From: Hevea brasiliensis
Lineage: Eukaryota; Streptophyta; Magnoliopsida; Malpighiales; Euphorbiaceae
Reading direction: 5' to 3'
DNA length: 64,000 nucleotides
Assembly: GCF_030052815.1 (NCBI RefSeq)
Contig: NC_079510.1
Span: forward strand, 38,782,853 to 38,846,852
How positions within the stretch are numbered: the first letter of the stretch is position 1; each line of letters begins with the position of its first letter. A program made the position numbers and the translations under genes. Shown piece by piece: positions 36,655-47,634 of the stretch. The notes under the pieces are model-generated. The model was not told where the DNA came from. It was given only the letters and a program-made list of their open reading frames with translations, and made no database searches.

Positions 36655-36840
36655 AATTTTTTCATAAACAAGATCCATTTGGGAAGAGGAAATAAAGGAT
36701 GCATGAAAGGGAATGGAGGAAGGAAGCTAGTATGGTGAGCACTCAAGCGACTAATATGTTTCTCTGTTTTATGCTTATGGAGCTGTGAGGGGAAGGGGAC
36801 TAGAATCATCCTACATCTATAGAAGAAGGTAAGCCTTGCA
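36655..36840 (-). pseudogene. Second sulfotransferase copy: 5' end only
   Basis: Closely matches 32195-32390, covering part of the promoter, the leader and the start codon (ATG at 36678). Only about six codons (MDLVYE-like) remain before the sequence changes to the LTR-like block at 36654. Its upstream region continues at 38164-38240 after a transposon insertion; there AGGCATAAGAAAATTCTTA matches 32387-32405. The copy shows that the sulfotransferase locus was duplicated at least once. Confidence 0.85.
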
Positions 36841-38163
36841 GGGATTTTTACCAAGAGGGTGTAATAAAAAAAATATATTAAAAAATGGTGAATTTGAGTT
36901 TAATTATAAAAAATGGGTGAATTATATTATAAAAGCGTTTTGAGGGTTCGAACGCTATTTATGATAGTATACACCGTTTAAACAAAATAAGATAATTAAA
37001 AATTTTAAATAAAAGTTGAACGTTATTTATAACAGTATCCAACTTTTCTCTAAACTTTTTAATTATTTTATTTTATATTTTAAATAAAATATAAATATTA
37101 TTTTAATAAATAAAGTTCTAATAATTAATATTATATATTATAATATTTTTATTATAAAAAATTATTATTTTTATTTAAAATTAAATTAAAATTTGATAAA
37201 ATAAAAAATTAAAATAATTAAAAAATTTTAATAAAAATTGGACACTAACTATACACTACTAAGCAGGGTTCAACTTTTTTTTAAATTTTGTAATTATTTT
37301 ATTTTATATTTTAAATAAAATATAAATATTATTTTAATAAATAAAATTATAATAATTAATATTATATATCATAATATTTTAATTATTTTATTATAAAAAA
37401 TATTTTTTATTAAAAATTAATTAAATAAAAATTAAATTTTAAATTTTTATTTAATATAATTTTAATTTATTGTTTAATTAAATTTTAAATTTTAATTATT
37501 TTAAGTTTTATAATAAAAATATCATTTTAATAAATAATATTATAATAAATTAGCGTCCAACTTTAATAAAATAATATAATAAATAATATTAATTATTATA
37601 ACTTTATTTATTAAAATAATATTTATATTTTATTTAAAATATAAAATAAAATAATTAAAAATTTTAAAGAAAAGTTAGATGCTGCTTATAGTAATGTTCA
37701 ATTTTTTTTAAATTTTTTATTATTTTATTTTTTAATTTTAATTTAATTTTAAATAAAAAATAATTTTTTATAATAAAAATATTATAATATTTAATATTAA
37801 TTATTATAATTTTATTTATTAAAATAGTATTTATATTTTATTTAAAATATAAAATAAAATATTAAAAATTTTAAAAGGAAAGCTGGACGCTACTATAGAA
37901 ACTTCTAGCTTTCTTTTTAAATTTTTTAATTATTTTATTTTGTTTAAATGGTACATGCTATTATAAATAGCGTTCGGACATTTAAAACGCTATTATAAAT
38001 AGCGTTCGGATAAATAGCATTCGGACATTTAAAACGCTATTATAATTAGCGTCCCGCCCTCAGCCCATCCACCTCGGCATGATTCACCCATTTTTGATAA
38101 TTAAACTTAAATCCATCCTTTTTTTATATAATTTTTTTTTTTACACCTTTTGGTAAAAATCCG
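36841..38163. mobile_element. Foldback/long-TIR DNA transposon, non-autonomous, 1323 bp
   Basis: The left end GGGATTTTTACCAAGAGGGTG and the right end, read in reverse as CGGATTTTTACCAAAAGGTG, are inverted repeats. Similarity continues inward through AATGGGTGAAT and an AACGCTATTTAT-type palindrome into the AT-rich arms, so the inverted arms appear to be some 400 bp or longer. The flanks carry an 8-bp direct repeat GCCTTGCA (36833-36840 and 38164-38171), and the uninterrupted sequence exists at about 32378-32390. There is no transposase frame. An 8-bp duplication would suit hAT elements, while long TIRs recall Mutator-like or foldback elements, so the superfamily is undecided. Confidence 0.85.
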
Positions 38164-39030
38164 GCCTTGCAGGCATAAGAAAATTCTTATGAGGGCAACT
38201 TGGGTTTGTTTGTCGCCACCTATAGTAATGCAATTTATTAGTTTTATGATATAAAAGAGATAGAGGTCTATTTATTGTGCAATTTATCATTTTTATAATA
38301 AAAAAATATTTTTTTTTATTTTATGTCATGCTAATTATTATTAAACTATTAAATTTTCATTGAATAAAAAAACTAATCCATCAACATAATGAATTAAAAA
38401 AAAAAAAATTAATATCAATAGAGCTGTTTTCAAAACTATCGTGTAAATTTCTAATATTGACAATGTTTTTTCAAAGCCAGACTTTGTTGTTCAATATTTT
38501 AGACTACTCATCCCTAGCCATCCTTTAGAAAGTATTGTTAAAAGATAATTTGGAATTTTGACGTTCAAAAAGCAAGAATTATAGGTTTACAATGAATTAA
38601 AGGCATAACATATGGAATCAATTTGTCCACGTGAGTTAAAAAGAATTCTAAAAATGTTTTCTTTTTAAGACATTTAACGAAGCATATGTGTCGTGTAAAT
38701 TTTTTTTTTCTATAATAAAACTAAAATTAAATAATTTAATTAAAATAATCATATAAATCGAGTGTCATTACTCAAAAATTACGGTAGATTAAATTATATA
38801 TATCAGTGTTTCATAAGTTTAATTTAGCATTAGAGTTGATTAAGAATCTAAAAATAACAAGGTCATAGTTTTAAGTCAAAGTCTACTTAATGTTACTTCA
38901 TCCTAGCCCGTCAATTGGGATTGGCTCGATATGTCTAAACATGACTTGTGGTAGAATCTTGGCAATTTAGATTCCAGACAATTGCAGAGTAATGCTTTAA
39001 TATCATCATTAAGGTACAAGTCTTAGTCAT

Positions 39031-39345
39031 TCTAGATAAAATTCGTATTGAGAGTATTAGAGAAAAGTTAGGAGTGGTGTAATTGAAGATAAGTTGAGAG
39101 AAGGGAGATTGAGAAGGTTTGGTCATGTGAAGCGTAGACATACGGAGGCTCCAGTTAAACAAGTAGAGCACATTAGGTTAGAGGATAGAAAGAAAAAAAG
39201 GGGTAGACTTAAATTGACTTTGAGGAAAGTAGTACAACATAACCTAGAAGCATTACACATTTCTAAGGATTTAACCCAAAATCTTTAGAGTGAAGAAAGC
39301 GAATCCAAATCTTTGGGACAAAGGTTTAGTTGAGTTGAGTTAAGT
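39031..39345 (+). mobile_element. 5'-truncated RTE-type LINE tail
   Basis: This matches the last about 300 bp of the LINE at 44334-47620, in the opposite orientation. It encodes EGRLRRFGHVKRRHTEAPV and ends with repeats of TTGAG/TTAAG. The 3' end is kept and the 5' part lost, as is typical for LINE insertions. Confidence 0.88.
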
Positions 39346-39735
39346 TTTAGGGAATTAGAAGTGTATGGAATCGAATTTGGACTTGTGATATTAAAAATAT
39401 TTAAATATTAATTAAAAATGATATTTTATTACTTATAAAAAATATATTTTTAATATCTTTATATTTTTTTAAAGTGTTATTTCCTTTTTAAATTTTATAA
39501 AGTGTAATTGTTTTTTTTATTAATATGATATTTTTTTTTAAAATAACTAATTTACAAAAAATGTGTATCGCTAAATTATGAGATAAAATACATCAATTTC
39601 ATAAAGTTTAAATATGTCAAAGGCAAGAATTTTCATTGAATTATATACCTTTAACTAAACTACAGCAAACAAGTAGATTACCAACTTAACAAGCAGGTAA
39701 AGATAGACAAAATCACTTGACTTTGAAGTCAACCA

Positions 39736-39736
39736 T

Positions 39737-39819
<83 letters not shown>
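39736..39819. repeat. (TA)n microsatellite in copy C
   Basis: About 40 TA units with one early interruption. It occupies the same site as the shorter TA arrays at about 12739-12758, 33972-34004 and 41849-41885, all placed between a CCATTA motif and, in three of the four, AACTGACATTTTT. Confidence 0.95.
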
Positions 39820-39821
<2 letters not shown>

Positions 39822-40254
39822 CTGACATTTTTTTAATTTAATAATGAGCTGAATAGTATAGATCAGGACTATTAAAATTACAGTTGAGAAAATTATTTTT
39901 TAAATATATGAGTTAGAAAATGTTAAAAAATAATTTAAAATTAAATTTGATAAATTAACTTTGAAACAGTGCCGTATTTATTGTTTAATTAAATTAAAAA
40001 TAATTAAAAAAAAAACCCTAAAAGAAATAGAAGGTTGGGAGAGATAGGGTGCATGTTTAATCGAGAATGAGAGGATTTACACTCTTGCGACAAAGAAATT
40101 GATAAAAATAGAAAAATAAAAAAATCATGGCTAAATGATAAAAAAAACAAAATCTTTATAAACTTTTTTAATCTTAGTTAAATTTTTAAATTTTATCAAT
40201 TTAATCTTAAACTTTCATATTAGTTTTAATTTTAACAATTGATTTAATTAAATT

Positions 40255-41843
40255 ATAATTAAATGTTTGATTATAATTGAAATAAATAATTATAGTTATA
40301 TAAACTAATAAAAGTTATTCACAACTTGCCGAGAATATAAATAAACTGTAATGTTATTAATTATATGACATGTCAAATTTTCAAAAATAATATAACTAAA
40401 TAAATAGCATAAATTTTTTTTTTCATTTATTAGATTTTAATTAAAATTAAAATATAAAACTTTATAATTTTCAAAATAATATCAATAAATTATAGAAAAA
40501 ATTATAAAAAAATTTTATCTAAATTTAGTTTGCAATAAATTTAAGGCGCAACACATGAAATCAACGTATTTAATTAATAAATTTTATCATATATCATATA
40601 TTTTGAATTTATAATAAATTAAATTTAAAAAATAAAAATTTAAGAATTACAATGTGGAAAGACTTATAAATATAAAATCAACTCTTGGAATTCTAGTATT
40701 CCACAGTCGTCGAAATTGTGAAAATGAGTGCACCAAAATGAAAATCAATTCCTAGAATTCTAGTCTTTCATTTGTAATGGTGGAAAATGGGTGTATTTGT
40801 ATGACATAAGCAAAATCAATGAATCCAAGAATAATAATAGTAGTATTAAATAATCACATATGAGTTAAAAAGAATTTCAAAAATATTTTCTTCCTGGTCT
40901 ATTTAACAAAGCATATGTGTTGTGTACGGATATTATAATGGATTAAATTATATATATTTGTGTTTCTAAGTAAAAGAAAGCAAAAAAGTAATTTTATTCT
41001 TTTTAATATATGCGAACTTATTATTACGTATAATGAATTTTGTTTATAATTAAATTAAAATTTAGAAAAAAAATATTTTAATAAATTAAATAATTAAATT
41101 AAAATAATCATATAAATTGAGCGATAATTAATATAATTTGTTCAAAGATTACAATAGATTAAATTCTATATATTAGTGTTCCAAAAGTTTAATTTAGCAT
41201 TAGAGCTGGTTAAGGATATGAAAATAACATGGTTATAGTTTTATATTAAAATCTATTTAGTGTTACTTTACTTCATCCCAGCCCGTTAATTGAGACCGAC
41301 TCGATATGTCTAAAATTGTGGAAGGGGAATATTCAATTTTCTTGAAAATTTAGATTCCAAGCAATTGAATAGTGATGCATTTGGATCATCATCAACTATA
41401 TAAGTCAAAGTCATCCTATTGCCAAGACTCAGACTTTTCTTTTATTCCCTTTATGTAGAGAATTAGCAGGGCATGTACTCTAATTTGGACATGTCAATTA
41501 AAAATAATATTTTATTACTTATAAAAAAATGTGTTTTTAATATCTTTATATTTTTGTAAAGTGTTATTTCTTTTTTAAATTTTATAAAGTGTATTTTTTT
41601 TTTATTAATATGATATATTTTTTCTAAATAATTACTTTTACAACAAATGTGTATCGTTATTATTATTATTATTATTATTATTATTTTTACATCAATTTCA
41701 TAAAAGTTTAAATATATTAAACTCGTTAAGGCAAGAATTTTCATTGAATTATATACCTTCGACTAAACTACGGTAAACAGGTGGACTACTAGCTTAGCGA
41801 GTGGGTAAAGATAGACTAAATCCCTTGACTTAGCAGTCAACCA

Positions 41844-41890
<47 letters not shown>

Positions 41891-42700
41891 TTTCATATTA
41901 GCTTTAATTTTAACTATTAATTCAACTGGATTATATAATTGATAAAAATAATTTAAATATTTACTCATATATATATATAAATTTTAAACAAATCTTTTAA
42001 TTTTATTAATTTAATTTTAAACTTTTTCATATTAGCTTTAATTTTAACTATTAATTCAACTGGATTATATAATTGATAAAAATAATTTAAATATTTACAT
42101 ATATTATTAATATTAATTAATTTATTTATTTTCATATTATTTTAAATAATTATTCTTAAATTAATAAAAATATTATTTTAATTAATTTTTCTATCGTTTT
42201 AAAAGTTATAATCACATTTATTTTGATTATATTATTTATATATATTTTTTTATGTTTAAATATTTATTTTTTTTAGCTTAAATTTAAAAAAAAATAATGA
42301 TGAGAATGATGTGATTAAAAATATAAGCAAAAAGAGAGAGAAAACATTCAAAATTAAGTTAATTATTTGATATATTATTTATTTATTATATTTTTTATTA
42401 ATATAAAATTTGTTAAAATTATTAAAAATAGAACAATTATTAAATAAATTAGTAAAATTAATAGAATAACTAAAATTGATATGAATGAAATTTTGTATTA
42501 TTTTTTATCAATTAAAGAGTTCAATTTTTTTAATTGAATTTATTGCTAAAATTAAAAATAAAATTAAAAGTTTTGATTTAATTGATAATTGGCATAAAGA
42601 TTTTAATTTATTCAATATATTATAATAAGTAAATAATAAATATTATATTATTAATATATATATTTTAAATATTTAGGGTGTCTACCACTGCCCATTATTA
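40255..42700 (+). repeat. Sulfotransferase-neighbourhood repeat, copy D
   Basis: This starts TTGATTATAATTGAAATAAATAA-like, equivalent to about 32675. It then follows the unit through GTTAAAAAGAATTTC (about 40864), ATTCAATTTTCTTGAAAAT (about 41332) and the TA array at 41849-41885. It contains a local tandem duplication, offset about 137 bp, with the motif TTCAACTGGATTATATAATTG at about 41920 and 42056. Non-coding. Confidence 0.7.
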
Positions 42701-43640
42701 AATTAAAAGGGAAGGTATATGAAAAGTGCAATTGTACCTTGACTTTTTTTTTTTTCTTTTGCTTATTTTATTTCACTCTTTTCTCGTTTTCAATTTTTCA
42801 TATAATTAAATTTATTCAATATTTGCATAAATAAATATTATCTAAATATTTTCATGTAATTTAAATAAATTTAATTAAATTATAAATTAAATAGTAAAAA
42901 TGTTATCGTACTCTTTAGCCTTTTATTTTGCTTTTTTTTTTATTTATTTCTTTTTAAATAATAATGAAAGTGTCATTATGCTCTTATTATAAATGCAAGT
43001 CTATCTTCTAAATCTAGCAAGTCTCATAAGTGAATAACTATATTATTAATGTTATAATAAATATAACTAATTACATGATAAAAAATTCACAATACAAGAT
43101 AAATTACAAGTTTTCAAAAATTATTATAATTCAATTAAATAAACTAAATGATTTTAATAATTATATAAAATATAAATATAATATGTAAATTATTATAAAA
43201 TAAAATTAAATATAATTTTAATATAAATATTTTTTTATTTATTAATCATATTAATATAATAAATAAAAATATCGCAGCACAGTACGAGCTTTAAAGCTTG
43301 TATTAACTAAATAATTTTAATAATTATTCATAGATAAATTTTTCATACTTTTATTTATAAGATATAAGTATAGTATTTTATATTATTATAAAATAGAATT
43401 AAATATATTAAATATTCATTATTTATTAATTTTATTAAGATGCATGATAGATATAAAAAAAATTTATACTTGCGACGTCGCACGGTTCTTTGAAGCTGGT
43501 TATACCATGTACTAAAAGAGGATTGAACAGTAAGATGTAGCACTGTGTTTTCTTTTCCTCTTAGGCCTTAGCTGGTGGAGCATAAATTTAGTTTGTCTAA
43601 GAAATTTGGGCGGCAATTGTCAAAGCTCAGTTTAAAGCCC
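42701..43640. other. AT-rich intergenic DNA
   Basis: No gene is recognised. Small motifs near 43275-43305 (CGCAGCACAGTACGAGC) and 43470-43487 (CGACGTCGCACGG) recall termini of small plant transposons, but no element could be delimited. Confidence 0.4.
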
Positions 43641-43649
43641 GACCCAAAA

Positions 43650-43983
43650 ATATACTCCTGCAATTCCAGGGACTTCAAACCATGATTAAACAAACCATCA
43701 TTGGATGTACTTCACAGCTTCCCTCCAGCTCTTCCTTCTGATTCAAATACTGTGACCTTCGAGTCATGTGTAAAAGAAAAATTTACAAAATCGAAAGAGA
43801 AAAAAATTTCAGAAAACCAATCAACGCCCCTACAACGGCTACTCTTTTAGCAGAACCTGGGATGGAAAGAAAAAAAATAGACCATTATCGTTCTGCGTCA
43901 AAGACTGTCAATTAATCTGAAATGTTTGGACGAAAAGAGAGTAACTCACTTGTGTTTCTATCTTCTTTGAGAGCTGAAGCCAT
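43650..43983 (-). pseudogene. Protoporphyrinogen oxidase 5' remnant
   Basis: Functional enzymes of this family oxidise protoporphyrinogen IX to protoporphyrin IX in haem and chlorophyll synthesis. On the minus strand, ATG 43983 begins MASALKEDRNT. About 120 bp further, another frame reads GSAKRVAVVGA, the start of the N-terminal FAD-binding fold. Next, about 43711-43765, comes KVTVFESEGRAGGKL, then a stop where the family has Arg (CGA to TGA), then STSNDGL. This order matches the N-terminus of plant mitochondrial-type protoporphyrinogen oxidase (KRVAVVGAG...VTVFEAEGRAGGKLRS...DGL). Frame changes, a lost GxGxSG glycine region and the nonsense codon show it is dead. Nothing downstream of these first about 60 residues was found. 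The call rests on motif recognition. Confidence 0.68.
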
Positions 43984-44442
43984 TTTCTGGTAATCGGAAC
44001 AGTGGGTTTCGCCTAGTCTATATATGTGTTGACATCCTGAAATATCAAGAAGTTCAGTTGGATATATGATTTACTGGAAGATCTTTCCAGTAGTCCTGGA
44101 ATTTATGGAGTGAAAATTGAACAACCACACAGCATTTCATCTCAAAACTTCAGTAGAGAAATTCCATCACAGAAATGCCAGGATTTCCATAAAAAACTTC
44201 AGTAGTCAAATTCAAAGATTTCAAAGTTCGTACTCTGCAGATAACACCTTCAAGTTGTTCCAAGACTCCCCAGCAAAGATCAAGAGATCCATGCTATGAG
44301 AGAAGAATCCAATGAGGTATTAAGACATTTCAACTCAACTCAACTCAATTAAGCTTTTATTTCAAAAATTTGAGGTCGGCTATATGGATTCGCTTTCTCC
44401 ACTCTAAACGATTTTGAGTAAATCCTCAGAAATGTGTAATGC

Positions 44443-46506
44443 TTATACGTCATGTTGTACTATTCCCCTCCAAGTCAATTTAGGTCTACCCCTTTTTTTC
44501 TTTCTATCCTCTAACCTAACGTGCTCTACTTGTCTAACTGGAGCCTCCGTATTTCTACGCTTCACATGACCAAACCACCTCAATCTCCCTTCTCTCAACT
44601 TATATTCAATTGGCACCACTCCTACCTTTTCTCTAATACTCTCATTACGGACTTTATCTAGTCTAGTATGGCCACTCATCCACCTTAACGTTCTCATCTC
44701 TGCAACTCTTATCTTAGACATATACGACTCTTTCAGTGCCCAATACTCACTACCATATAACATAGCTGGTCGTATGGCTGTACAGTAAAATTTTCCTTTC
44801 AACTTATTGGGAATTTTACGATCACATAAAACTCCCGTGGCATGTCTCCATTTCAACCATCCGGCTTTAATCCTATGACTAACATCCTCCTCACATCCCC
44901 CATCTACTTGAAGGACTGAGCCTAGATATTTAAAGTGATTACTTTGGGATAGTACCACTCCATTCAAACTAACTCCTTCCCTATCACCAGTTTGGCCTTC
45001 ACTGAACTTGCAATGCAAGTATTCTGTCTTCGTTCTACTTAACTTAAAACTCTTTGACTCTAGAGCACTTCTCCAAAACTCTAGCTTTCTATTGACTCCT
45101 TCTCGTGTCTCATCTATTAGAACAATATCATCCGCAAACATCATGCACCAAGGAATACTCTCTTGTATATGTTTCGTCAATTCATCTAAAACTAATGTAA
45201 AAAGGTAAGGGCTTATGGCTGATCCTTGGTGTAATCCAATTGAAATCGGAAAATCTCTTGTGTCCCCTCCCACCGTACGGACAATAGTAGTTGCTCCTTC
45301 ATACATATCTTTCAACACTTGTATGTACCTAATAGATACCCTCTTTTGTTCTAACACATTCCATAAGACATTTCTTGGAACACTATCATAAGCCTTCTCC
45401 AAATCAATAAAAACCATGTGTAGATCTTTCTTCACATCTCTATATTTCTCCATAAAGCTTCTAATGAGAAAAATTGCTTCCATAGTTGAACGACCGGGCA
45501 TGAAACCAAATTGATTGAGAGAGATAGAAGTATCATGACGTAGTCGATGTTCCACAACTCTCTCCCACAACTTCATAGTATGGCTCATGAGTTTAATTTC
45601 CCTATAGTTTGAGCAACTCTGTATGTCTCCCTTATTTTTAAAAATGGGTACTAAGATACTCCTCTTCCATTCATCAGGCATTTTCTTTGAGTTTAGAATC
45701 TTATTAAATAATTTAGTTAACCATGCCACTCCCATATCTCCCAAACACTTCCACACTTCAATTGGTATTTCATCGGGTCCACAGGCTTTACCCACTTTCA
45801 TTCTCTTAAGTGCTTCCTTTACTTCTAAAGATCTAATCCTTCTAGTGTAATTCACATTCTTTTCTATTATTCTATAATCTATATTCACGCTATTACCATT
45901 TTGACTATTATTAAAGAGATCATTAAAATAATTTCTCCATCTTTCTTTAATGTCCTCATCTTTCACCAACACTTTTCCTTCTTTATCCTTAATGCACCTA
46001 ACTTGATTGAGATCTTGACATTTCCTTTCTCTCCTCCTTGCTAATCTATAAATATCTTTCTTCCCTTCTTTAGTTCCAAATTTCTCATATAACTTTTCAA
46101 AGGCCTGTGCTCTTGCTTGACTAACTGCCTTTTTTGCCTCTTTCTTTGCTATCTTGTACTGTTCATATGCCTCATTATTATCACATTTAGGTAATTTCTT
46201 GTACCATTCTCTTTTTCTCTTCACTGCCTTTTGTACTTCCTCATTCCACCACCATCTCTCTTTTGAGGGTGGTCCATGTCCTTTAGACTCTCCAAGTACT
46301 TTTCTAGCTACTTCTCTAATCTTTGATGCCATCTGTATCCACATATCATTGGCCTCCATATCCAGCTTCCATACTTCGGACTCGAGAAGCTCATTTTTGA
46401 ACTTCACTTGCTTTACTCCTCTGAACTCCCACCACTTTGTTCGAGCTACACTATTTCTTCTGACCTTACTTGACTTGTTCCTAAACTTGACATCCAAGAC
46501 TACCAA
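44443..46506 (-). CDS. LINE reverse transcriptase region (open for 687 residues)
   Basis: Target-primed reverse transcription protein of the RTE LINE. Recognisable features in order are a Lys/Arg-rich connector with KERWWWNEEVQ, RT blocks (VPIFKNKGDIQSCSNYR, NQFGFMPGRSTMEAIFLIR, FIDLEKAYDSVPR, GLHQGSAISPYLF), the catalytic WCMMFADDIVLID box, and the C-terminal LREGRLRWFGHVKRR signature. No stop interrupts about 2 kb. The first listed residue is a leucine codon, not a true start; the frame should be continuous with the endonuclease but a shift near 46605 separates them. Whether the protein is made is unknown. Confidence 0.92.
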   Translation of the reverse strand: MVVLDVKFRNKSSKVRRNSVARTKWWEFRGVKQVKFKNELLESEVWKLDMEANDMWIQMASKIREVARKVLGESKGHGPPSKERWWWNEEVQKAVKRKREWYKKLPKCDNNEAYEQYKIAKKEAKKAVSQARAQAFEKLYEKFGTKEGKKDIYRLARRRERKCQDLNQVRCIKDKEGKVLVKDEDIKERWRNYFNDLFNNSQNGNSVNIDYRIIEKNVNYTRRIRSLEVKEALKRMKVGKACGPDEIPIEVWKCLGDMGVAWLTKLFNKILNSKKMPDEWKRSILVPIFKNKGDIQSCSNYREIKLMSHTMKLWERVVEHRLRHDTSISLNQFGFMPGRSTMEAIFLIRSFMEKYRDVKKDLHMVFIDLEKAYDSVPRNVLWNVLEQKRVSIRYIQVLKDMYEGATTIVRTVGGDTRDFPISIGLHQGSAISPYLFTLVLDELTKHIQESIPWCMMFADDIVLIDETREGVNRKLEFWRSALESKSFKLSRTKTEYLHCKFSEGQTGDREGVSLNGVVLSQSNHFKYLGSVLQVDGGCEEDVSHRIKAGWLKWRHATGVLCDRKIPNKLKGKFYCTAIRPAMLYGSEYWALKESYMSKIRVAEMRTLRWMSGHTRLDKVRNESIREKVGVVPIEYKLREGRLRWFGHVKRRNTEAPVRQVEHVRLEDRKKKRGRPKLTWRGIVQHDV

Positions 46507-46580
46507 CCGATGTTGACTTATTAAAGCCTCTCCTGGAATGACCTTGCAATCCTTGCATAGAGCTCTATTTGTCTTTCTGG

Positions 46581-47165
46581 TTAAGAGGAAGTCGATTTGG
46601 CTTCTATGTTCCCACTTTTGAAAGTCACTAAATGTGACTCTCTTTTTATAAAGTAGGTATTTGCTAGTATTAGGTCGTATGCCATAGCAAAATCCAGGAT
46701 GCTTTTTCCCTCCTCATTTCGACTTCCAAAACCAAAACCTCCATGAACATTCTCATAATCTTGTCTATCTTTTCTTACATATCCATTCAAATCTCCACCA
46801 ATGAAAACATTCTCTTCATTTGGTATGCTTTGCATTAAATCATCCATATCTTCCCAAAACATTTGTTTACTCTCACTGTCTAGTCCTATTTGTGGGGCAT
46901 AAGTACTAACTATATTTATTGTTTCTCCTTCTAGTACTAGCTTTACTAGTATAATTCTATCTCCTACTCTTTTCATAGCTATTACTGCGTCTTTTAATGT
47001 CTTGTCTATGATTACGCCCATTCCGTTCTTATTTCTCTCTTTTTCGGTAAACCACAGTTTGTACCCTGAATTACCCACTTCCTTACTTTTCTCTCCTACC
47101 CATTTAGTCTCCTGAATGCAAGCAATATTCACCCTTCTCCTTTCCAAGATATCCACAAGCTCCAT
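46581..47165 (-). CDS. LINE endonuclease domain (frameshifted at its end)
   Basis: Apurinic/apyrimidinic-type endonuclease of the RTE LINE. Upstream of the ATG at 47165 the same frame reads GTWNVGSLTGKL, the first catalytic motif, so the true frame starts earlier. Further motifs are CIQETKW, STYAPQIG and FIGGDLNG. Near 46605 the frame shifts by one base (SGNIEAKSTSS replaces the expected (R)SQIDFLLTRK, which is present in the next frame). The protein would therefore be cut before the reverse transcriptase. Confidence 0.9.
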   Translation of the reverse strand: MELVDILERRRVNIACIQETKWVGEKSKEVGNSGYKLWFTEKERNKNGMGVIIDKTLKDAVIAMKRVGDRIILVKLVLEGETINIVSTYAPQIGLDSESKQMFWEDMDDLMQSIPNEENVFIGGDLNGYVRKDRQDYENVHGGFGFGSRNEEGKSILDFAMAYDLILANTYFIKRESHLVTFKSGNIEAKSTSS

Positions 47166-47634
47166 TAATTTTCCTGTAAGTGATCCAACATTCCAAGTAC
47201 CAACCCTGATCCTCCTCCTAACCTGCTCCTTCCTAATTGGTCTCTTTCTATGATATCTTCTATTGTTTTCTATGTCTATCTTGTATTATGTTCCACTGTC
47301 TGTTCTACTATCTGTCCTATGGACTAACTTCTTTACCCACACCCGTCCATGATGTGGGAACCCTTGCTCACTTAACACCACACCCGGGGCTGGCATGTCG
47401 CGTCGCTTTCGGTGAACGCCCTACACCCTTGCATAGTTCTCACTACACTCGGGCTCCGATGTAGCGCGTAGTTAGTAGAGGATGCCCCAACGTTTATATC
47501 ATTTGAATCCATATCATAAGGTGTGACGAAATTTTTACGCTGGTTGTCACCTACCGCAATCCTTCTCCTTTATCCGGGCTTGGGACCGGCTAAGCGCAAA
47601 CTACTTAAGCGGAGTTGGTTTTAAGACATTTCAA

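Larger units (their letters stand above)
38164..40254 (+). repeat. Sulfotransferase-neighbourhood repeat, copy C
   Basis: This begins with the duplicated sulfotransferase promoter (38164-38240). It is then collinear with unit B2 through CATAAGTTTAATTTAGCATT (about 38813) and AAATTTTATAAAGTGTAATTG (about 39488), then the TA array (39736-39819) and CCGTATTTATTG (about 39970). It is more diverged than B1 and B2 and is shortened internally. A LINE tail is inserted at 39031. No gene is seen. Confidence 0.75.
44334..47620 (-). mobile_element. Full-length RTE-clade LINE
   Basis: 3287 bp flanked by the 14-bp direct repeat TTAAGACATTTCAA (44320-44333 and 47621-47634). On the minus strand it starts AAACCAACTCCGCTTAAG, continues through a GC-richer 5' region and encodes an apurinic-type endonuclease then reverse transcriptase. 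It ends in (TTGAG)n rather than poly-A. Low-complexity tails instead of poly-A are typical of RTE elements. The 5' region matches the beginning of plant RTE elements as I remember them. The preserved ends and target duplication indicate a complete, fairly recent insertion, about 340 bp upstream of the protoporphyrinogen oxidase remnant. Confidence 0.93.

Noticed and set aside
43270..43490. Helitron or MITE end (CGACGTCGCACGG-like motifs)
   Set aside because: Motif is suggestive but no second terminus, hairpin or target signature could be placed.
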